NCBI RefSeq assembly: GCF_001907295.1
Contig: NZ_MQVR01000006.1
Coordinates: forward strand, 1-56,406
From: Bowdeniella nasicola
GTDB taxonomy: Bacteria; Actinomycetota; Actinomycetes; Actinomycetales; Actinomycetaceae
Reading direction: 5' to 3'
DNA length: 56,406 nucleotides
Positions 52,609-56,406 of the stretch are shown here, piece after piece. The translations under genes and the position numbers were made by a program. The notes beneath the pieces were generated by a model. The model saw nothing but the letters and a program-made list of their open reading frames with translations, had not been told where the DNA came from and did not search any database. Each line of letters opens with the position of its first letter. Position 1 is the first letter of the stretch.

Positions 52609-54507
52609 CTACTCGTCGGCCCCGGTGCCCGCGAACTGCGCCTGGTAGAGCGCGGCGTAGTGGCCGCCCTGCTTCACCAGCGAGTCGTGGTTGCCGGCCT
52701 CGACGACGTCGCCGTCTTTCATCACGACGATGACATCGGCGTCGCGGATCGTCGACAGGCGGTGCGCGATGATGAAGCCCGTGCGCCCCTGGCGCAGCGT
52801 CGTCATCGCCTGCTGGACGAGCATCTCGGTGCGCGTATCGACCGAGCTGGTCGCCTCGTCGAGGATGAGGATCTGCGGGTCGGCGGGGAACGCGCGCGCG
52901 ATCGTGATGAGCTGCTTTTCGCCCGTCGAGATCGTCTCGGCTTCCTCGGAGATGACGGTGTCATAGCCCTCCGGCAGGGTGCGGATCATCGCGTCGACGC
53001 CGGTGTTGCGGGCCGCCTCTTCGACGTCGGCGCGGCTCGCCCCGGCCTTGCCGAAGGCGATATTGTCCGCGACCGTGCCCTCGAACAGCCACGTGTCCTG
53101 CAACACCATGCCGAAGCGGCCGCGCAGCTCGTCGCGGTCGACGTCGGCGATGTTGACGTCGTCGATCCGGATCTCGCCGGAGTCGACCTCGTAGAACCGC
53201 ATGAGCAGGTTGACGAGCGTCGTCTTGCCCGCGCCGGTCGGCCCGACGATAGCGACGGTCTGGCCCGGCGACACGGACAGCGACAGGTCGCGGATGACCT
53301 CGCGGCCGGGCACGTAGGAAAACCGCACGTGGTCGAATTCGACGCCGCGGGCGTTCTCGGCCAGGTGTGCCGCGTGGGTGTCGGGTCGCTGCCGCTTAGC
53401 GTCGAGCAGGTCGAAGATGCGTTCGGCCGATGCGGCGCCGGACTGGATGAGGCTGACCATCGAGCCGAGCTGCGCGAGCGGCTGGTTGAACTGGCGCGAG
53501 TATTGCAAGAACGCCTGAATGTCGCCGACGCTCATCTGCCCGTTCGCGATCCTAATGCCGCCGACGACGGCGATGAGGACGTAGGACAGGTTCGACAGCA
53601 GGCTCATTGTCGGCATGATCGTGCCGGAGATGAACTGCGAGCGGTAGACCGCGTGACCGAGCTCGTCGTTGTGCTTCGCAAAGTCCGCCTCCGAGGCGGC
53701 CTGCAGACCGTAGGCGGCGATGATCTCGTGGCCCGTGAAGGACTCTTCGACCGTTGCGCCGACCTCGCCGGTGGCGCGCCACTGGGTGCCGAAATGCGGC
53801 TGGGCACGCTTGGCGATGATCGCCGTGGAGATGATGGCAAGCGGCACGACGACGAGCGCGACCAGTGAGAGCTCCCAGCTGATCCAGAGCATCATCGACA
53901 GGATCCCGACGACCGCGAGAAGGGAATTGATGACCTGGCTGAGCGACTGCTGCAGCGTCTGCGTGAGGTTGTCGATATCGTTCGTCACGCGCGAGAGCAT
54001 GTCGCCGCGCGCATGCGAATCGAGGTAAGCCAGCGGCAGCTCGTCGATCGTCTGATTGACCTCGGCACGCAGCCGAAAGCCCGAGTTTTGGACGATCTGC
54101 GCGATGAGGCGCGAGGAGAGCCACATGAGCAGCGCCGAGATGACGTACAGGGCGAGCGCAAGCAGGAGCGTGCGCCCGAGCGCGCTCGTATCCACCCCGA
54201 CGCCAGGTGTGAAGTCCATCGTCGACAGGGTGTCGGCCATGCGGTCTTGGCCCGCGCCGCGCAGTCCCGCGATGACCTGATCGGCGGTCATTCCCTTCGG
54301 CAGCTGCCGGCCGATCATGCCCGCGACGACGATATTCGTCGCCTGCCCGAGGATCTTCGGGCCAAGGACTTGCGCGGTCACCGAGACCACCATGATGGCG
54401 ACGACGACGATCAGCTTCGCGCGTTCGGGACGCAGGTAGGCGACGGTGCGTTTGACGGCGCCGCGCACATCGCGCGAGCGGCGCATGGGGTCGACGACGG
54501 CTCTCAT
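52609..54507 (-). CDS. Heterodimeric ABC exporter, subunit with degenerate signature motif
   Basis: A 632-aa half-transporter: six membrane helices (about residues 25-340) with a ~60-residue extracytoplasmic insert between helices 1 and 2 (QLPKGMTADQVIAGLRGAGQ), then an ATPase domain. Walker A is [12 protein letters not shown], Walker B ILILDEATSSVD with catalytic Glu, and switch His IIAHRLST; all canonical. The signature is ISTGEKQL instead of LSGGQ. It therefore provides the working Walker site, while its signature faces the defective partner. ATG overlaps the upstream subunit's stop (ATGA). It probably exports a drug, lipid or peptide. Confidence 0.9.
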   Translation of the reverse strand: MRAVVDPMRRSRDVRGAVKRTVAYLRPERAKLIVVVAIMVVSVTAQVLGPKILGQATNIVVAGMIGRQLPKGMTADQVIAGLRGAGQDRMADTLSTMDFTPGVGVDTSALGRTLLLALALYVISALLMWLSSRLIAQIVQNSGFRLRAEVNQTIDELPLAYLDSHARGDMLSRVTNDIDNLTQTLQQSLSQVINSLLAVVGILSMMLWISWELSLVALVVVPLAIISTAIIAKRAQPHFGTQWRATGEVGATVEESFTGHEIIAAYGLQAASEADFAKHNDELGHAVYRSQFISGTIMPTMSLLSNLSYVLIAVVGGIRIANGQMSVGDIQAFLQYSRQFNQPLAQLGSMVSLIQSGAASAERIFDLLDAKRQRPDTHAAHLAENARGVEFDHVRFSYVPGREVIRDLSLSVSPGQTVAIVGPTGAGKTTLVNLLMRFYEVDSGEIRIDDVNIADVDRDELRGRFGMVLQDTWLFEGTVADNIAFGKAGASRADVEEAARNTGVDAMIRTLPEGYDTVISEEAETISTGEKQLITIARAFPADPQILILDEATSSVDTRTEMLVQQAMTTLRQGRTGFIIAHRLSTIRDADVIVVMKDGDVVEAGNHDSLVKQGGHYAALYQAQFAGTGADE

Positions 54508-56237
54508 GCGCTTTCCTCCATCGCGTGCTGGGAACTGGCGATCTCTTGGTAGGTCTCGCAGGTCTCGATGAGCTCATCGTGCGTGCCGTAGCCGACGATG
54601 TGCCCCTCATCGAGGACGACGATCGCATCGGCGGTGCGCACCGAGGAGACGCGCTGCGCGACGATGAGCTGGGCCGCATCGCCGATCGCGCCTCGCAGCG
54701 CCGTGTGCAGCCGCGCCTCGGTCGCGGTATCGAGCGCGGAGAAGGAGTCGTCGAAGATATACAGGTCGGCGTCTCGCACGAGCGCCCTCGCGATCGTCAG
54801 GCGCTGGCGCTGGCCGCCGGAGAAGTTGTAGCCGCCCTGGTCGACTTCGGCGTCGAGGCCCGCATCGTTTGCGGCGATGAAGTCATCGGCCTGCGCGATG
54901 CGCAGCGCCTCCCAGAGCTGTTCGTCGCTGGCATTGGGGTTCGCGAGTTTGAGCGTGGAGCGCACGGTGCCGGAGAACAAGTATGCCTTTTGGGGCACGA
55001 GCGCGATCCGCTGCCGCAGCTCGGCGAGGTCGAGATCGGCGTAGCTGATGCCGCCGGCCGAGATCCGCCCCGCGGTGATGTCCATGAGGCGCGGGAAGAG
55101 GTTGACGAGCGTCGACTTGCCCGAACCCGTCGCCCCGATGACGGCGGTCGTCGTGCCAGGTTTGAGCGTCAGATCAATATTGCCGAGGACCCGGCGTTGC
55201 GCGTCCGGGTAGCGCACGGAGACGTCGGCGAGCTCGAAGGTGAGCCGCTTAGCGGGCAGCGGCCTCGTCTGCTTCGGGTTGTGGATCGCGGGTTCGTGCT
55301 CGAGCACCTGAAGGATGCGTCCGGCGGAGACTTCGCCGCGCGGGGCCATCATGAGGATGAAGGAGCCGAGCATGACGGCCATGAAGATCTGCATGATGTA
55401 GGACAGGAACGCGACGAGCGAACCGATCTGCATATCGCCCGAGTCGATCCGCAGCCCGCCGAACCAGACGACGGCGACCGAGGAAATCCCGATCACGACG
55501 TTGACCGACGGGAACAGCCAGGCCATGACGTAGCCGGTCTTCAGCGCGACGTCGCGCAGTTCGGTGTTCACGCCCATGAAACGTTGGTGCTCTTCGCGCT
55601 GCTGGACGAAGGCGCGGATGACGCGCACGCCCGTGAGCTGTTCGCGCATGATGCGGTTGACTCCGTCGATCTTCTTTTGCATCACCTGGAACATCGGGCG
55701 CAGCTTGATCATGCCGATGACCATGACGACGGCGAGCAGCGGCACGGCGACGACGAGCAGCAGGGAGAGCGTCGCATCCTGCCGGACCGCCATGATGACG
55801 CCGCCGATCGCCATGACCGGAGCCATGACGACGATCGAGAGCAGGAAGTTCAGCAGCATCTGGACCTGCTGGACGTCGTTCGTGGCGCGCGTGACCAGCG
55901 AGGGCGCGCCGAAGACGGAGATATCGGGCGTCGCAAAATTCTGTACGTGCCCAAAGACGTCGCGCCGGGTGGACCGGCCAGCCTCGGCCGCGGTGCGCGC
56001 GCCGAGCCGAACCGCGAGGACCGTCGCGACGATCTGCACGGCCGACAGTGCAAGCATCCAGGCGCCGATTCGCCAGATATAGCCGACATCGCCCTGCAGG
56101 ACACCGTTATCGATGATGTCAGCGCTGAGCGTGGGCAACATGAGGGCGGAGGCCGTCTGCAGCAGTTGGAAGATGACGATAAAGATCAACGCGTTACGGT
56201 GCTCGGCCAAATATCTGCGATAAAGCTTGAGGAGCAT
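54504..56237 (-). CDS. Heterodimeric ABC exporter, subunit with degenerate catalytic site
   Basis: A 577-aa half-transporter with six helices (from FIVIFQLLQTASALMLPTLS) and a C-terminal ATPase. Walker A is IGATGSGKSTLVNL and the signature FSGGQRQR is intact, but the catalytic Glu after Walker B is Asp (LYIFDDSFSALD) and the switch His is Gln (LIVAQRVSS). Both changes are the mark of the non-hydrolytic site in TM287/288-type heterodimers. ATG 56237 is preferred; two TTG codons just upstream are in frame. TAGACT at 56282-56287 may be the promoter, giving a leader of about 38 nt. Confidence 0.9.
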   Translation of the reverse strand: MLLKLYRRYLAEHRNALIFIVIFQLLQTASALMLPTLSADIIDNGVLQGDVGYIWRIGAWMLALSAVQIVATVLAVRLGARTAAEAGRSTRRDVFGHVQNFATPDISVFGAPSLVTRATNDVQQVQMLLNFLLSIVVMAPVMAIGGVIMAVRQDATLSLLLVVAVPLLAVVMVIGMIKLRPMFQVMQKKIDGVNRIMREQLTGVRVIRAFVQQREEHQRFMGVNTELRDVALKTGYVMAWLFPSVNVVIGISSVAVVWFGGLRIDSGDMQIGSLVAFLSYIMQIFMAVMLGSFILMMAPRGEVSAGRILQVLEHEPAIHNPKQTRPLPAKRLTFELADVSVRYPDAQRRVLGNIDLTLKPGTTTAVIGATGSGKSTLVNLFPRLMDITAGRISAGGISYADLDLAELRQRIALVPQKAYLFSGTVRSTLKLANPNASDEQLWEALRIAQADDFIAANDAGLDAEVDQGGYNFSGGQRQRLTIARALVRDADLYIFDDSFSALDTATEARLHTALRGAIGDAAQLIVAQRVSSVRTADAIVVLDEGHIVGYGTHDELIETCETYQEIASSQHAMEESA

Positions 56238-56281
56238 GCGCAACAAGAACTCTCTGAAATGTCTATTAGGGAGGTCGACTC

Positions 56282-56287
56282 AGTCTA
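56282..56287 (-). promoter_or_regulatory. Possible -10 element (TAGACT) for the ABC exporter operon
   Basis: TAGACT on the minus strand lies 44 nt before the ATG at 56237. No strong -35 and no good ribosome site are visible. Confidence 0.35.
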
Positions 56288-56386
56288 AACCCACATGCTC
56301 GATAAGGTGACATTGTCCCGCGTCATGCTTTCTGGCAGACCGGTTATGAGGGCATGATCGGCGTCTGAGAGCAGGAGGACCTGACC

Positions 56387-56406
56387 ATGGGACGACCACC
56401 GGTGTT
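56387..56406 (+). CDS. Partial gene at window edge, start only (possibly transposase orfA)
   Basis: ATG at 56387 encodes Met-Gly-Arg-Pro-Pro-Val and then leaves the window. AGGAGG lies 8 nt upstream, a much stronger ribosome site than most genes here. MGRPP-type starts are common in helix-turn-helix proteins of IS3-family elements in actinobacteria. Six residues cannot prove it. Confidence 0.4.

Overview
The window is a high-GC, gene-dense stretch of an actinobacterial chromosome. The evidence is a Pup/Dop/PafA/ARC pupylation operon, a mycothiol ligase (mshC), an ANTAR response regulator of the PdtaR type, the uvrB-coaE-rpsA-polA neighbourhood seen in mycobacteria and relatives, and a hisF-hisI-trpE block with the two small actinobacterial trp-associated membrane genes. 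A member of Actinomycetales (for example Actinomycetaceae) is a reasonable guess, but the sequence does not fix the genus.

Layout. 1-720 is a truncated IS3-family element that has run into the 3' end of a lipoprotein gene. 1.3-4.2 kb is a MacAB-like export operon (adaptor with a peptidoglycan-binding domain, ATPase, FtsX-type permease). 4.2-7.85 kb is a ferric-siderophore ABC importer whose promoter carries a DtxR/IdeR-type operator. 7.9-17 kb holds uvrA, a CtpE-like P-type ATPase, a metallo-beta-lactamase-fold hydrolase, a RarD-like permease and uvrB. 17-24.6 kb holds terC behind a manganese (yybP-ykoY) riboswitch, coaE, a siderophore-interacting reductase, rpsA, a methyltransferase and polA. 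24.6-34.4 kb holds a PaaI-like thioesterase, pdtaR, tRNA-Leu(CAA), pyk and the trp/his cluster trpA-trpB-trpC-(HGxxPAAW)-(Trp membrane protein)-trpE-hisI-hisF, read on the minus strand. 34.4-41 kb is the pupylation operon trmI/arc-dop-pup-pafA-FKBP lipoprotein. 41-47 kb holds a RecB-like nuclease, mshC, uppP, an aldo/keto reductase, an Asp-rich protein, an M20 peptidase and tRNA-Leu(GAG). 47-56.4 kb holds an AlkA-like glycosylase, a small structured-RNA/small-protein locus, a GNAT-pyrophosphohydrolase fusion, an M3 peptidase, an MFS transporter and a heterodimeric ABC exporter. The right edge catches the first codons of another gene, possibly a transposase orfA.

Three points stand out. (1) The pupylation operon has no 20S proteasome genes: pup overlaps pafA directly, and ARC lacks the C-terminal proteasome-docking tail. 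(2) At least 23 genes have a -10 hexamer (mostly TANNNT) ending exactly 6 or 7 nt before the start codon, the signature of leaderless mRNAs; this also settles several start codons (ctpE, SIP, polA, uvrA, MFS). (3) At 47.92-48.30 kb a promoter, a ~140-nt folded leader, a 52-aa ORF and a strong intrinsic terminator form a self-contained unit that I cannot assign to any known family; it is the best candidate here for something undescribed.

Coordinates were read by eye; family calls rest on recognised motifs, not database searches.
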